Positions 1 through 10,340 of a stretch of 64,000 nucleotides of DNA are shown here, one piece after another (the stretch's first letter is position 1; the number at the start of each line of letters is the position of its first letter). The translations under genes were made by a program, and so were the position numbers. The notes beneath the pieces were generated by a model. The model searched no databases. It had not been told where the DNA came from and saw only the letters and a list, made by a program, of their open reading frames with translations. The stretch is from Rhynchospora pubera (lineage: Eukaryota; Streptophyta; Magnoliopsida; Poales; Cyperaceae), in contig CM051460.1 of assembly GCA_028095005.1 (NCBI GenBank), forward strand, positions 286,294,238 to 286,358,237, in the 5' to 3' direction.

Positions 1-1574
1 TAATTAGTAAGGAAACGCCTTGCGGGTGCACAGAGATTGTGTATTCGCGGCGGGGATTGTCAAGCCCTATGTGTCAGGGTGTGACAAGATATATCATTAC
101 CAAGCTTTTAAAATGTGTTTTTTTTTTTGTACGGTCCAGAGTTGGTTTAACGGTGCGGCGTTTTTTCACCAAACAGTGTGTATATGCAACATTCTGAAGA
201 ATATATATTTTTTTGAATGTGCTAATAATCTAATAACTAATATAGTAATATCTAATTACTTCACAGGGCATATGGATGATTGGACAATTTGTACATACTA
301 CGTAGAGAGGCAATGGTATTTGGTACATAGAGAGAATTATTTTGGTACACGAGGCATATAAATTTGTACAATTGAGGAATAATTCAATATACTTCATTAA
401 ATTCTAGTGGTACAACAGTGGTATACACATTTCTAGTGGTAAAACGGTACACTTCATTAAATTCAATATACAATACTATGAGTATAAGTATAATATTATA
501 TAAAGTCTTTCATGTCTCCGTTTTTTCTCCGCTAAACGAAATTATTTTGCTGAAATAACGATGTTATTTCGAAAATGACGTGCTACGTATTTTTCTGGTT
601 TGAAACTGTAACGTTGGTGCGTTTTTGTCCGGAAAACCGAAATTTCAGAAATAACGCCGTTTTTCGGCGAAATTTAAAAGTTTGGTCATTATATTTAGAA
701 TCATACACTATACACATATTTCATAAAACAAAAAAAATTGGAAAAGGCTAATTTCATTACCATAAAGAAAAAGTCCTTAATCTTGACTCAATGATTGACA
801 ATTTCCTAAACAGAATGTACAAGATAATTTAATAATGATTCATGAAAAGTTCAATACGGAATTATAACTATAGCGATTAAATGAAGATATTTCAGAATAT
901 ATAAAATAACTAACAATATCGAAAAAGGATATATATATGCTATATCAGAAGTTCGATTTGCAACATAATCCCTAAAAAGTCATGAATCGAGAGAAATAAC
1001 AGTCAATCATTGATTACTGTGTGGCACTGATAAATTAGCTTCAAAAGAGAAACTTATATGAAGGACAATGAAACTACATGCATCCACATTGTTGGAAAGT
1101 AGAAGAAAAATAAGACTAACATATTGATCTGATGTGCTGCCAGCAAAGGCCCAAAGTTTCACAATTGTCTACTTGCAAATTTTCTCTACCTACCTTTAAA
1201 AATAAGACTACTTTTTAAGTATTGTTTTATGTTTTATTAAATTACAATCACAGAGACAAGTTTTCTCTACCTACCTTCAAAACCCCATTCTCTGCCTCAA
1301 ATCAGCCAGCAGCCGATGTGGCAATGCTTGCCAGAAAACTCGAGTGCTGAAAGGTCCCCTTTTTCTTCTGTTACATAGAATAAATTGCCCATTATCTAAT
1401 TTAAAATTAATTGTGAATTTAGAATTCAACATGTTCACCACATTCATCCATTTGTAGCTTCCAGTACCTCTGCTAGCTACTTCCATTCAGTTTTCTTTAA
1501 TCATGAAGTGAACAACAAACCGTTATTAGGTTATGAACTTGATTAAATTCTAGTGGTACAACAAACCGTTATCA
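1..1574. other. A+T-rich stretch without a recognisable gene
   Basis: No exon, domain or conserved ORF is visible. Short phrases such as TCTAGTGGTACAAC recur at about 403-470 and 1548-1562, so part of it may be degenerate local duplication. The homology with the block at 31.1-32.5 kb begins at about 1575. A separate repeat lies at 515-690. Confidence 0.6.
515..690. repeat. Dispersed repeat rich in TTATTTCG/CGAAATAACG
   Basis: A roughly 170-bp segment with many short inverted CGAAATAAC/GTTATTTCG words. A related but rearranged segment occurs at 47484-47635, where it replaces host sequence found in the sister copies. It is probably a MITE-like element. No target duplication could be assigned here. 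Confidence 0.45.
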
Positions 1575-1859
1575 GAAAATGGAGGAGTGGCAGAGCACCA
1601 TGAGATAGAGAGGCGGCAGGAGCAGGAGCATAGCAGCCTTGACTCTAGCTACCATGCCCTGACGTCCATCCTTCTCGGCCGTGCATGGTGGCTATGGCGC
1701 AAAGAGAAGACGCAAGGGGGGAGAAATAGAGGCCAATCAACAGGTGTTGGCCTGTTGCCTGTTGGGTTCGCCATCCTCACCTCAATTCTCAAACCCAACT
1801 GGAGAGGTGACGGTCTGACGGAGGGGGGGAAACGCTAGCTATCAGAGATCACTTTTCTG

Positions 1860-2240
1860 ACGCTCATTCGTTTTGAGAACGGATGCAAATCCGTTAAGCA
1901 CGAAAGTCACGTAATTCAGTTTTTTAAAGCTTTCTGCAGCATCCGTTGAGAACGGATTTCAACCTGTTTATAACGAAATTAGATCGGAATTCAGTTTTTT
2001 AGAACATTTCTGCACCATCCGTTGATAACTGATTTGGATCCGTTAAGACGGAAGTCACTGAATTTACCTTTTTAGAGCCTTTCTGCACCGTCCATTGAGA
2101 ACGGAGCTAAATCCGTTAAGACGTAAATCACACGATTTCGCTTTTTGAAATCCTTTCTGCAACGCCCGTTGAGAACTGATCTTAATCCGTTTAGAACGAA
2201 AGTCACATAATTCAGCTTTTTAAACCTTTTCTGCACGGAT
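1860..2240 (+). repeat. Palindromic 74-bp repeat array (about 5 units)
   Basis: Tandem diverged units of about 74-80 bp. Each contains a first palindrome (ATCCGTTGAGAACGGAT type), a second one (AATCCGTTTAGAACGGA type), then GTCAC, GAATTCAG, a T/A run and TTTCTGCACC. This orientation is called forward. The reverse orientation is found at 31850-32225. Confidence 0.85.
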
Positions 2241-2424
2241 GTGTTAGTGGTGAGAAACAGGATTGAAGGAGATACCGGGCCACCACAAGTGTACGTAATA
2301 CAGATATGTTATCCTTCAAAGCCCAACCCAGCTTGTAGTGCATAGTCATACGAAATAAATTTGTATTATTTTAAAAGGTCGCTTATGACTTATGAGATTA
2401 ATTTTGTCTTTTCTCATTCAAGTG

Positions 2425-2510
2425 GGATCCGTTTAAGAACCGATCATGCAAATCCGTTGAGCACGAAAGTCACAGAATTTAATTTTTTTTAAAATTTCTG
2501 GCTTTCGCTT
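2425..2510 (+). repeat. Single partial 74-bp repeat unit
   Basis: GATCCGTTTAAGAACCGATC followed by AAATCCGTTGAGCACGAAAG and GTCACAGAATTTAATTT reproduces one unit of the array family. It is separated from the main array by about 190 bp, and the same spacing is seen in inverted form near 31.2 kb. Confidence 0.6.
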
Positions 2511-2729
2511 TTTTTCGTTTTGAAGCAAAATGAAGGTTAAGCATTAACAATTCAGCTGGTGTGGCTAGTTCTTCTGAAAGGACATTTTGGCCGTCTATTC
2601 GGACACAGTAGAGGTGCTCCCGTGGGGCTCAGACGAGATGCGAGCGATATGAGAGGAGGAAGGGAGAATAAATAAAAAAACTTAGCGAAGCAGATTTCAC
2701 AATAGAGGGTAGAGATGTTTTATCGCAAT

Positions 2730-2920
2730 CCGGATCCGCTGTAGCGCGGGACATGGTGTAGCGCACTACGTGCCGTCTGATCTTGATCGGACGGTTCATT
2801 TTTTACAGGTCTATCAATCTAGATTACATGCACGGGACTTCCTTGTCCATTGAATCTTGATCAGACGGCCAGGATTCCGCGCTACACCATGTGTCGCGCG
2901 GCAGCGAATCTCAATTTGTT
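2730..2920. repeat. Inverted repeat / foldback MITE
   Basis: GTGTAGCGCG-type words and CGTCTGATCTTGATCGGACG at 2735-2800 return in reverse orientation at 2850-2920 (TCTTGATCAGACGGCC, then GGATTCCGCGCTACACC). The arms are imperfect and about 55-60 bp long, with a loop near 2805-2850. Confidence 0.55.
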
Positions 2921-2974
2921 TTATCGGATCAATGAAGAAGAAGAGAAGAAGAAGGTGCGGCATGGACGCGAAAT

Positions 2975-3545
2975 TAGGGATGAAAAGGAAAAAAATAGAA
3001 GTAAATAAAAAGGTTGGGATCCGGATTTTTTGTGGCAGCGTGATATGAAGTGCAGTCGAATAGTCGATGCAACATCATCATTAATCAATATACATCATTA
3101 CAGTAACTTGTAAATTTTTAACGTTTGAAAAATGAAAATGGGAAAGAGTCCCTCGTACACAATTATAACTATTTTTTTATATAATAGGTAGTATTTATTG
3201 TAACTATTTTTTTTTAAGCTTGGATTAAAAATATACAAATGCAACTAACACTTTTTTATTATTTTTTATTTTATAAAAAAAGCGAATGCAATTATGTGTG
3301 GTATGTTGATGTGCGATAAATTTTACGAAAAATACTAAAAGGATGAATAAAAAAAATTAAAATGCAATCCGTATCCTACAAAATATATTTGTATTCGACC
3401 GTATTCGATAATATCCGAACCGTATACGTATCTGATTAATATCCGAACCGTATTCGTATTCGAACGCATCCGTATTCCAAAAAAATATGGATACGGATAT
3501 GGGAAGACCAACATCTGCTCCGTATCTGATCCGTTTTCATCCCTA
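2975..3545. mobile_element. Candidate hAT-like MITE with 12-bp terminal repeats
   Basis: The ends are TAGGGATGAAAA (2975-2986) and TTTTCATCCCTA (3534-3545), a perfect 12-bp inverted pair of the TAGGG type seen in hAT MITEs. The right half holds repeated ATCCGTATTCG/CGAACCGTAT words. The 8-bp flanks do not match, so either a target duplication has decayed or the two ends belong to different insertions. Confidence 0.45.
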
Positions 3546-3717
3546 CATACAGGAGTACTAGCTAAGAGGAAAAACAAATGGCAATACTTGGAACGACACA
3601 CGTGGAGCCGCTATCATTTGGAACCTCAGGAAGGAGAGAAATGAGATGATTTTTTACTGTACGAACCCAAATATTTGGCAAACCTCACGGAGAGCTATTC
3701 AAGACTGCGCTTTGGGA

Positions 3718-3790
3718 AACTCTTGTACATATTTTCTTTGGTTGTCTCTTGTAATTAAACTCTTGTACATATTTTCTTTGGTTCAATTTA
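3718..3790. repeat. 40-bp direct tandem duplication
   Basis: CTCTTGTACATATTTTCTTT followed by GGTT occurs twice with a 40-bp period. It lies inside the 2557-3841 insertion. Confidence 0.7.
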
Positions 3791-4734
3791 AACTGTAGGT
3801 GTGGTTTTCGCCACCCTACCCTCAAAAATGGAAATCAATATATTCAGCCGGTGGCTAAAAGCACAAAAGTAAAGAAATAGAGGAGAAAAAGAATGTAAAA
3901 TAATGAAAGCTTAAAAAAAATAATCTAAATTAGAAAATATCACAATAAAATTTAAAAAATAAAAATATCTCAAAGTTTTTCATTCTTAAGGATTTTAGTA
4001 ATCAGTAGGGGATTTCTTTTGATTCCTGAAAACTCTTGCACATCTTTTCTTCCATATATACTATAATGAAAGAGATGGCGAAAATATCTCTGACCTGACC
4101 AGCAATATGAATGTTATCCACGATTGAGGTATGGCTGAACCACTTGGTAGCAGAGATAAGGAGTGTATCACCGAGCAGAACAATCTTGAGCGAGTTGTAG
4201 TAAAGTAGTAAATACAAGAGTTAAAGAGTTTGTAGAGATGAGAGAATGATTAGCAGTCCATCCTACTGGGTAGAGATCATGGAAAGTGAATTTTAGAATC
4301 TGGGAGGACCAACTATGATGCCAAAATATGGTAGATTTAACATATGTAGTGATCTGAACTAGTCCAACGTGCAAAAGACTGTTTACATTGCTTGAGTGTA
4401 GGAGACGGCTTACTACCAAGAGGGTAGATAGACTCATAGACAATTCATAATCTTGGAGCCTGCTGTCGAGAGGCTTCGAAAGTAAAGGAGAGGTGGCACT
4501 CCACTTCCATGCATAATCAGCTAAATGAAAATTTCTTCAGAGAAGTTGCTGTTGGGTCGACAGCATGTTGTTGGATTGGATATATGGATGGCAGAAAAAA
4601 ACGAAGAAAAGCAGCGAGGGTGGGACCCTAAATTTCCGAAGAAAAAAAAGAGGGCTCTGTAGACTGAGGCAACAGAGAAGAAACCATCTGAGCTCTAAAG
4701 ACCAAGTACTGATTCCAGGCTGCAGAACAAAGAG

Positions 4735-4915
4735 CTTGTGAAAGATAATGTTATTTCTTGTACTGGTAAAGCAACACAGGGAAGAAGAAATAGAATGACA
4801 GTGTAATGAAAATGATTGTATTGAGTACAGATCGTCCTTGCATATATATAGACAATAAGTGCTAGCTAATACAATCCAGTATCTATAACGGTAAAATCAA
4901 GAACCCAAGTCTAAC
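4735..4915 (-). mobile_element. Solo-LTR-like segment (copy 1)
   Basis: On the minus strand it begins TGTTAGACTTGGG and ends AAATAACA, so it has TGTTA...TAACA ends. A TATA-like CTATATATATGCAAGG and an ACTCAATACAATCA motif lie inside, as in the promoter and 5' end region of plant Copia LTRs. Copies occur at 30081-30251, 46945-47115 and 55357-55530. No target duplication is visible, so this is a family-level guess. Confidence 0.4.
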
Positions 4916-5029
4916 ACTGATCTCTAATTACATTTCTTAATTGCCCCCATTTTGTGTATTGAAGAGAAGCCGTATGCAGTGCTGATTTTTGGCATCGGTG
5001 GAATGAGGGCATCACTTAATAATCACGGA

Positions 5030-5290
5030 AGTCACAAAAAGCAGTTTTTTAAAAGTCTACCCCATCCGTTGAGAACATATATCAATATGTTTTCGAACAG
5101 AATTGTACTCCACTATCAAACGGATGCAAATCCGTTAAGCCCAAAAGTCATAGAATTCAGATTTTTTTTCCCTGCACCATCCGTTGACAGCGGATCCCAA
5201 TCCGTTTAGAACAGAATTAAAATCCAGTGGGATCCGTTTGCGAACAGATCAAATCCGTTAAGAACGGATCTCAATCCGTTTAGAACGGAA
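5030..5290 (+). repeat. Palindromic 74-bp repeat array
   Basis: Three to four diverged units in forward orientation (CATCCGTTGAGAAC, CAAATCCGTTAAG, ATCCGTTGACAGCGGATCC, AATCCGTTTAGAAC). It ends in a shortened unit pair with GTTTGCGAACAGATC. The counterpart is the reverse-oriented array at 29690-29970. Confidence 0.8.
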
Positions 5291-6104
5291 ATGCCAAATC
5301 TCGTTTCCACTCCAATACACCGCCATCTTCTCCTAATTTAAACCTACATTAAATCTGAAATTGAAGGCCTACATGGCTACATCTGATAGGAATCTCAAAT
5401 GAATTCCAGAACAATTGGAGAGGAGCATAATTGCTGAATGAACATAGTAATTTTCACCGTTACCTGATTGGGTGGTGTGCAACTTGGGAACGTCTTCACC
5501 TAATGTAACTTTTTGCTTTTTGTTTTTTTATTATTTAATCTACCTCTATCATGTGTTATGCTCATCAGATCTGCACTGCATAATACGCTTTTCTGTTACT
5601 CAATATAAGCTCATGAATAACCAATTTCCCATTGTTGCTTTTACAATATGAAAATTTTCTAAAGATCCAAAAACTGAATAAATAGTTGCTGCTCTACAAA
5701 AGATGAATTCCCTGATACAAGAATGTTGTATACAATTTTAGAAAGCCCACCCTCTTGTTGTTATCAAAATTCAACTGCCCGAATCATTATACTTTAGTGA
5801 ATGATTCAACTGGCCAGTTGAAATTTCACCTCTAACTCACCAACCGTAAGGATGGCATAATTCCAGTGCACAACAGCCGTACAAATTCAAATTTTCACAA
5901 GATTTGTGCTTATCGAGATAATTTGTAGATAATTCACACTTAACTTTTTACATAATTGAGTACTGCATTGAATATTCACATCTATCTTCTTTTTGTTGTT
6001 TCCTAGTTGAGTTAATTTGAATTCATTGAGGTTAAAAACTTCTGTTATACTAACGGAATGAAAAAAAAGGTTTATATTAGGTGAGAGTAGAGGGATGTCA
6101 ATAT

Positions 6105-6330
6105 AAGAGGTGTTTGACTGAAAAGCTCAGGATCGGATCAAAAATCAGTAGAAAGACTTTGTATTTGATCATGAAGGGAAGGTGTTTGCAGAAATGACTA
6201 AGTGAGATATGACAAAGCTGCTTTCCCGAAAGAGAAAGAGAAAGATTGGTAGAGCACCTGGTTAGTATGCTCTCTGGTACACGGCCATATGGCAAAGCTC
6301 CCTGTCAAGTACACTGTAAGGTAACTGTGA
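6105..6330 (-). pseudogene. RH58-like helicase fragment: end of exon 1 and start of intron 1
   Basis: On the minus strand 6330-6262 aligns with the 3' end of the helicase exon 1 found at 21331-21045 and 27387-27670. It encodes a peptide ending GRVPESILTR followed by a donor-like AG|GTGCTC. The following 6260-6105 matches the flank next to exon 1 at 20930-21045. This copy shows the natural exon end better than the two longer copies do. It lies downstream of exon 2 (6449-6356) on the same strand, so the exon order is reversed relative to a working gene. This is a captured, non-functional fragment. Identification rests on my memory of the plant DEAD-box helicase 58 family. Confidence 0.6.
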
Positions 6331-6355
6331 TGAGGAAATATAACCTGAGCATGAC

Positions 6356-6449
6356 CTGTGCACGAAGCACACAGTCTTGTCCAGACAGCAAAATAGGCAA
6401 AGACTGCTCTTGCACATAAGCTGGCATAACATATCCAACTTCGTCAGCG
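6356..6449 (-). pseudogene. RH58-like DEAD-box helicase exon 2 (Q motif), copy A
   Basis: This 94-nt exon is bounded by a TTTCCAG acceptor and a CACAG|GTCATG junction. It translates as ADEVGYVMPAYVQEQSLP followed by ILLSGQDCVLRAQ. This is the Q-motif region of DEAD-box RNA helicases (GY-P---Q---LP, then the stretch just before Walker A). The Walker A exon (GSGKT) does not follow. In a working protein this part binds the adenine of ATP, and RH58-type proteins are predicted to act in the chloroplast. The copy has HAQ changed to RAQ compared with 44006-44099. It is an isolated exon, with no complete reading frame around it. Confidence 0.75.
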
Positions 6450-6719
6450 CTGGAAAGAAAAAATGAAAAATATAAGACCATATGGCCATACGGGACTCAA
6501 GGATGTAGGTGAATTTAAAATAATTGGTTTTAGATATAATTATTTCTGCATATAGAGTCAACGAAGGACATTGGTACCATCAAAGGGAGCAGGTGTTAAA
6601 TTCCTGTCCAACGCAAAAAAGTGCAGTTGCAGATTTCCTTTAACTTAGACAAATATTGCAAACAGATAACAATACTCCCTAGGAGTAAAATAAGTTCAAT
6701 TGACCGGAGTCCTACACAT

Positions 6720-6868
6720 GGGTGCGTTTGGATGAGAGAAGAAGAAGAGGAAGAAGGAAGATGGGAAGAAAAAAAATTATAAACAATCCAAACTCTTCAC
6801 AAAGTTACACACTTTCCAATACTTCTTCTCATTTCTTCCCTTCTTCCCACACCTATCCAAACGCACCC
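6720..6868. mobile_element. Tourist/PIF-Harbinger-like MITE, 149 bp, with CAT target duplication
   Basis: The ends are GGGTGCGTTTGGAT and ATCCAAACGCACCC, forming a 14-bp inverted pair. CAT flanks both sides (6717-6719 and 6869-6871). The permuted copy at 18181-18190 has the empty site CCTACACATATGATG with a single CAT, which proves the insertion and its exact limits. The interior is purine-rich on one side and pyrimidine-rich on the other, so the whole element can fold. A 3-bp duplication and GGG...CCC ends fit the PIF/Harbinger superfamily. It has no coding capacity. Confidence 0.85.
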
Positions 6869-7368
6869 CATATGATGAAAGTATACTAGCAGTATACTTA
6901 AACCAGACCAGACGGTCCACACCAATACCTTTTAAAATCAGGTAAGGTAGTAAGATATTAGAAATTGAGGAGTTGATCCATTACCTTGTACAGATCAGCC
7001 ACACTTGTAATAGAATTGATGTTATTTATGGTAGTTCTGTTACTGCTATCACAACAGTTGGAAGAAGAAAAAGAGTATCTTACTGGTAATATGTTCTTAT
7101 ATAAAACAATGCTTTGGTATCAATAAAGGTAGATAGCAGCAGCATCATAGCATGTCAGTCTTATGCTTGTGTTCATTTAATGAGGTCTAATTCAGAAGAA
7201 GCTCTAAACGAGCTTTCAGCTGAAAAACAAAGCAAATTTGCACACCGTAATCATCTTTCAGTTCATTTTTGTGCTTCTCAACAAAATTGTTTTTATTTGG
7301 TTTAGATGGTTTAAATCATTTCTCGTGGATACTATTTGATTGTGCTTAGTTAATGTATAGGGAAGCCA

Positions 7369-7567
7369 TAGAAGTCTAAAAGTCTAAAGTCTAAGTCTTT
7401 TATCCCAAACAAGTTGGGGTAGGCTAGAAATGACACTCCGACCCTGGTCATTTCTTGTATATATGGCTGAGGTTTTACGCTAGCTCGCCAAGCCTATCGC
7501 AAGCATGCGGGCTTGAACCCTGGACCTCTTAGAAGAGAGCCAAGTGCTCTTACCACCTGAGCTACTA
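7369..7567 (-). mobile_element. tRNA-derived SINE (Au-like), minus strand
   Basis: On the minus strand the element starts at about 7567 with a tRNA-like head. It has an A box TAGCTCAGGTGG and a B box GGTTCAAGCCC separated by about 32 nt. It then runs through an unrelated body into CCTACCCCAACTTGTTTGGG, the conserved 3' domain of Au-type plant SINEs. It ends in a short AGACTTTAG-type repeated tail. The region near 43175-43200 is an empty site, where the reverse complement reads GAAGCCATAGAAGTAGGAAG with no insertion. This is not a functional tRNA: the second half of the cloverleaf and the acceptor stem are absent. Confidence 0.8.
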
Positions 7568-7604
7568 GAAAAAGTCATTGATGATTAATCCGTTAAATGT
7601 AAAA

Positions 7605-7690
7605 AAGATGGAACTTGATGATTTTGCACCATCTGTTGAGAACGGGTCTCAATCCGTTTAGAACGGAAGTGAAAAATCTTGTTTCCTTTT
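7605..7690 (+). repeat. Single 74-bp palindromic unit
   Basis: TTTGCACCATCTGTTGAGAA is followed by CGGGTCTCAATCCGTTTAGA and ACGGAAGTG, reproducing one forward unit. The break that starts and ends the permuted copy at 17.63-18.85 kb lies here, at about 7664-7680. Confidence 0.75.
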
Positions 7691-7791
7691 AGAACAGGAG
7701 CATGATGAAAATAATAATGATTATGGGGCTAATTAGCCTCAGATTATATTTCCTCATAGGCTATATTTAGTAAAAAAGGAGACCCTATTTC

Positions 7792-8009
7792 CAGTGGCGG
7801 ATCTAGAAAAAATATTTAGGTGGGGCTGAGTGCACTAATGAATTATTTGATCTAAAAGTTCCTCTTCTTCTGTTCTTCAGCCCCACCTTTGAGTGCTCCA
7901 ATGGCAAAAAAAATTCGCTGAGGCTAAAGAAGGGATCTAGCCATCTAGGAGCTCGACGGCGGTAGGTGGGGCTCTAGCCCCACCCACCCCACCACTGGAT
8001 CCGCCCCTG
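7792..8009. mobile_element. hAT-type MITE, 218 bp, with 8-bp target duplication
   Basis: The ends are CAGTGGCGGATCTAG and CTGGATCCGCCCCTG. The flanks are CCTATTTC at 7784-7791 and again at 8010-8017, an exact 8-bp duplication as made by hAT transposases. An empty site, GAGACCCTATTTCTTTTT, is present in the neighbouring duplicate near 8450. The left 111 bp also occur at 17753-17863, where the element is cut at the junction with helicase exon 2. It carries no coding sequence. Confidence 0.85.
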
Positions 8010-8039
8010 CCTATTTCTTTTTAGAAACCGATCTTCAAC

Positions 8040-8495
8040 TTTTTCACTTCCGTTATAAACGAAAACAAGATATTTCACTTCCATTCTAAACAGATTGAGA
8101 TCTGTTCTCAACGATGATGCAGAAAGGTTTTAGAAAGCCTAATTCTGTGACTTCCGTCTTAACGGATTAAGCCCCGTTCTTAATCCCCGTTCTCCTTAGA
8201 TTATATTTCCTCATAGGAGACCCTATTTCTTTTCAGAAATTGATCTTCAACTTTTTCTATAGCAAAGTATATAAGGCAGCAGCTTGCCTCTTGTAAATTA
8301 AGCTCAGAAATTATGAAGAAAATATTTTCTTATATTTTAAAAAAATCTCGTTTCCTTTTAGAACAGAAGCATGATAAAAATAAGAATGATTATGGGGATA
8401 ATTGGCCTCAGATTATATTTCCTCATAGGCCATTTTTAGTAAAAAAAGGAGACCCTATTTCTTTTTAAAAATCGATCTTCTACTTTTTCACTTCC
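8040..8495 (-). repeat. Repeat remnants: reverse 74-bp units and first copy of a 390-bp direct repeat
   Basis: Reverse-orientation palindromic units lie at 8040-8175. The segment 8195-8345 (ATTATATTTCCTCATAGGAG and onward to TATTTTCTTATATTT) is repeated at about 8590-8745. The segment 8345-8490 is a variant of 7680-7800. No gene is visible. Confidence 0.65.
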
Positions 8496-9424
8496 GTTCT
8501 AAACGGAAACGAGATTTTTCACTTCCGTTCCAAACAGATTGAAAGCCTAATTCTGTGACTTCCGTCTTAACGGATTAAGCCCCGTTCTTAATCCCCGTTA
8601 TCCTCAGATTATATTTCCTCATAGGAGACCCTATTTCTTTTCAGAAATTGATCTTCAACTTTTTCTATAGCAAAGTATATAAGGCAGCAGCTTGCCTCCT
8701 GTAAATTAAGCTCAGAAATTATAAAGAAAATATTTTCTTATATTTCCTCATCGCATCGCAACATGGTATGAGAACATTAAGCTCTTGGGCAGCAAATCAA
8801 ACCAAATTCTCAGCCAAAGAAAGGCAGCATAGAATCCATTAAAAAATTCCCCAAATTTCAGTTCTTATCAGCTTGAAATTTACCCCCAAAATCCTTTCTG
8901 ATTCCATCCAGAAAAAAAAACAATAAAAAAAGGGAGAGAGCATCTGTTAAATCAAAACCTAGCTTCCAGAATTCAAATTTCAAAGCAACACAAACCTTTC
9001 TCAAAATGAGCCAGCCAAGAAATCAACATACTGACCTCAGAATTGCTCAATGAAAAGAATTACATTACATGTTTGGGCAAAATCGGTCACGTTTGGCCTG
9101 GTGGCAGAGGGAAATTGGGTCATGTTACTGGTAGCAAAGAAAAACCAGGTCCTGCGAAGCCTACTGATGAGGGGAAGCAGAAAATGGAGGAGTGGCAGAT
9201 GGCAAATGGCAGGAGGCGGCAGGAGCAGGAGAATAGCGGTGGCTATGGCGCAAAGAGAACACGCAAGGGGGAGAAATAGAGGAACAAGCGAAATGGGACC
9301 CAATCGACAGGTGTTGGCCTGTTGCCTGTTGGTTCTCCATCCTCACCTCAATTCTCAAACCAAACTGGAGAGGTGACGGTCTGACGGAGGAGGGAAAACC
9401 CTAGGTCCCTAGCTATCAGAGATC

Positions 9425-9795
9425 ACTATCAGAGAACGGATGCAAATCCGTTAAGCACGAAAGTCACGTAGACGTAATTCAGTTTTTTAAAGCTTCCTGC
9501 AGCATCCGTTTAGAACGGATATTAACCCGTTTAGAACGGAGTTAGATCGGAATTCAGTTTTTTAAAAAAACTTTTCTGCACCATCCGTTTAAGAACACTT
9601 CATAATCCGTTAAGACGGAAGTCACAAAGTTCTGCGTCGTCCTTTGGAACGTAACTTAATCCGTTATAAGCGCAGTCACGAAATTCAGCTCTTTTTAAAA
9701 CCTTTCCGCACCATCTGTTTAGAACGGATCATAATCCGTTAAGACGGAAGCCACAGAATTCAGCGTCTTAGAACCTTTTTCTGCACCGTCCTCCC
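9425..9795 (+). repeat. Palindromic 74-bp repeat array (left arm)
   Basis: About five forward units, for example ATGCAAATCCGTTAAGCACG and CATCCGTTTAGAACGGATAT. The mirror array is at 16357-16727. The arm flank after it (CTCCCCTCAATTCTCAAACC) is itself duplicated at 9790-9870. Confidence 0.85.
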
Positions 9796-10159
9796 CTCAA
9801 TTCTCAAACCCATTTGACACAGGTGTTGGCCTGTTGCCTGTTGCGTTCTCCATCCTCCCCTCAATTCTCAAACCCAACTGGAGAGGTGACGCCGTGACGG
9901 AGGGTGAAAAACTCTAGCTATCAGAGATCAAAGATCAGAGGAACGAGGAGGAGAAAGGAAGTGATGATTGATGAAGCGATGGAACTGAACTGACTCCAAA
10001 CTCTCGATCGCTCCGAAGCCATTAGCCACATCATCGACTCGACTGGATTGGATCGAAAATCGAAAATTGATTAACACCATTACTCAATTTGTCATCGATA
10101 CCATCGTGCATCAGCAAGCAGCGTTCTCTCCCCTCTACTCATCCAGCACGCACATTATT

Positions 10160-10340
10160 TTTTGTTCATTTCGTTATTATAAGTGTTCACTTTATTAGAT
10201 ACAAATGTTCACTTTGTATGATAATTGTTTATTGTTTTATAAGTATTCTCTATGTTTACTATGTTCATTTTGCGTTTTTTTTATTTAAATATAAATGTTC
10301 AATTAGTTGCAACAAAAAATATAATTATTATAAACAAAAG
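10160..10340. repeat. GTTCA-rich degenerate tandem repeat
   Basis: Words such as GTTCATTT, GTTCACTTTA and GTTCAATT recur every 20-30 bp. The same pattern is mirrored at 15812-15992, and a longer diverged version occurs at 35750-36080 (TGAACATTTATAC...). The wider segment 10090-10600 is homologous to 35510-36180, so it is a dispersed repeat of its own that predates the palindrome. Confidence 0.6.

Larger units (their letters stand above)
1575..2556 (-). repeat. Repeat block, inverted copy of about 31.14-32.53 kb
   Basis: The sequence reads as the reverse complement of the block ending near 32530. It shares a phrase around GAGGCGGCAGGAGCAGGAG, a short segment before the palindromic array, the array itself, and the flank ending at the ATTCAGC junction at 2550-2556. 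The open reading frames here are repeated in both copies and show no domain, so I do not call them genes. Confidence 0.7.
2557..3841. mobile_element. 1.29-kb insertion flanked by ATTCAGC
   Basis: The inverted sister copy near 31130 is uninterrupted. There the reverse complement reads directly through CAATTCAGCCGGTGGCTA. Here the same sequence is split, with ATTCAGC at 2550-2556 and again at 3842-3848, giving a direct repeat of at least 7 bp. The repeat could extend imperfectly to about 18 bp (GGTGTGGCTA against GGTGGCTA). The insert contains an inverted repeat at 2730-2920, a MITE-like segment at 2975-3545 and a 40-bp tandem duplication. It is therefore composite. Its superfamily is not assigned. 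Confidence 0.65.
3849..6100 (-). repeat. Repeat block, inverted copy of about 28.88-31.13 kb
   Basis: The block corresponds in reverse to 28880-31130; position pairs sum to about 34996 around 5 kb. It includes the LTR-like segment at about 4735-4915 and an array at 5030-5290. A sequence with open reading frames in both copies lies at 4160-4510, but no domain was recognised. Direct copies of the same block lie at 45.7-48 kb and 54.1-57 kb, in the orientation of 28.9-31.1 kb. Confidence 0.75.

Noticed and set aside
2975..3545. Firm hAT insertion
   Set aside because: Terminal repeats are perfect, but the 8-bp flanks do not match, so I list it only as a candidate.
7450..7567. tRNA gene suggested by A and B boxes
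   Set aside because: The minus-strand head lacks the 3' half of the cloverleaf and continues into the Au-type SINE 3' domain, so it is a SINE.
9037..9376. Overlapping ORFs on both strands, mirrored at 16776-17115
   Set aside because: Four frames are open at once in a compositionally biased repeat. Relatives at 32.3 and 41.9 kb have frameshifts, so this is not coding.
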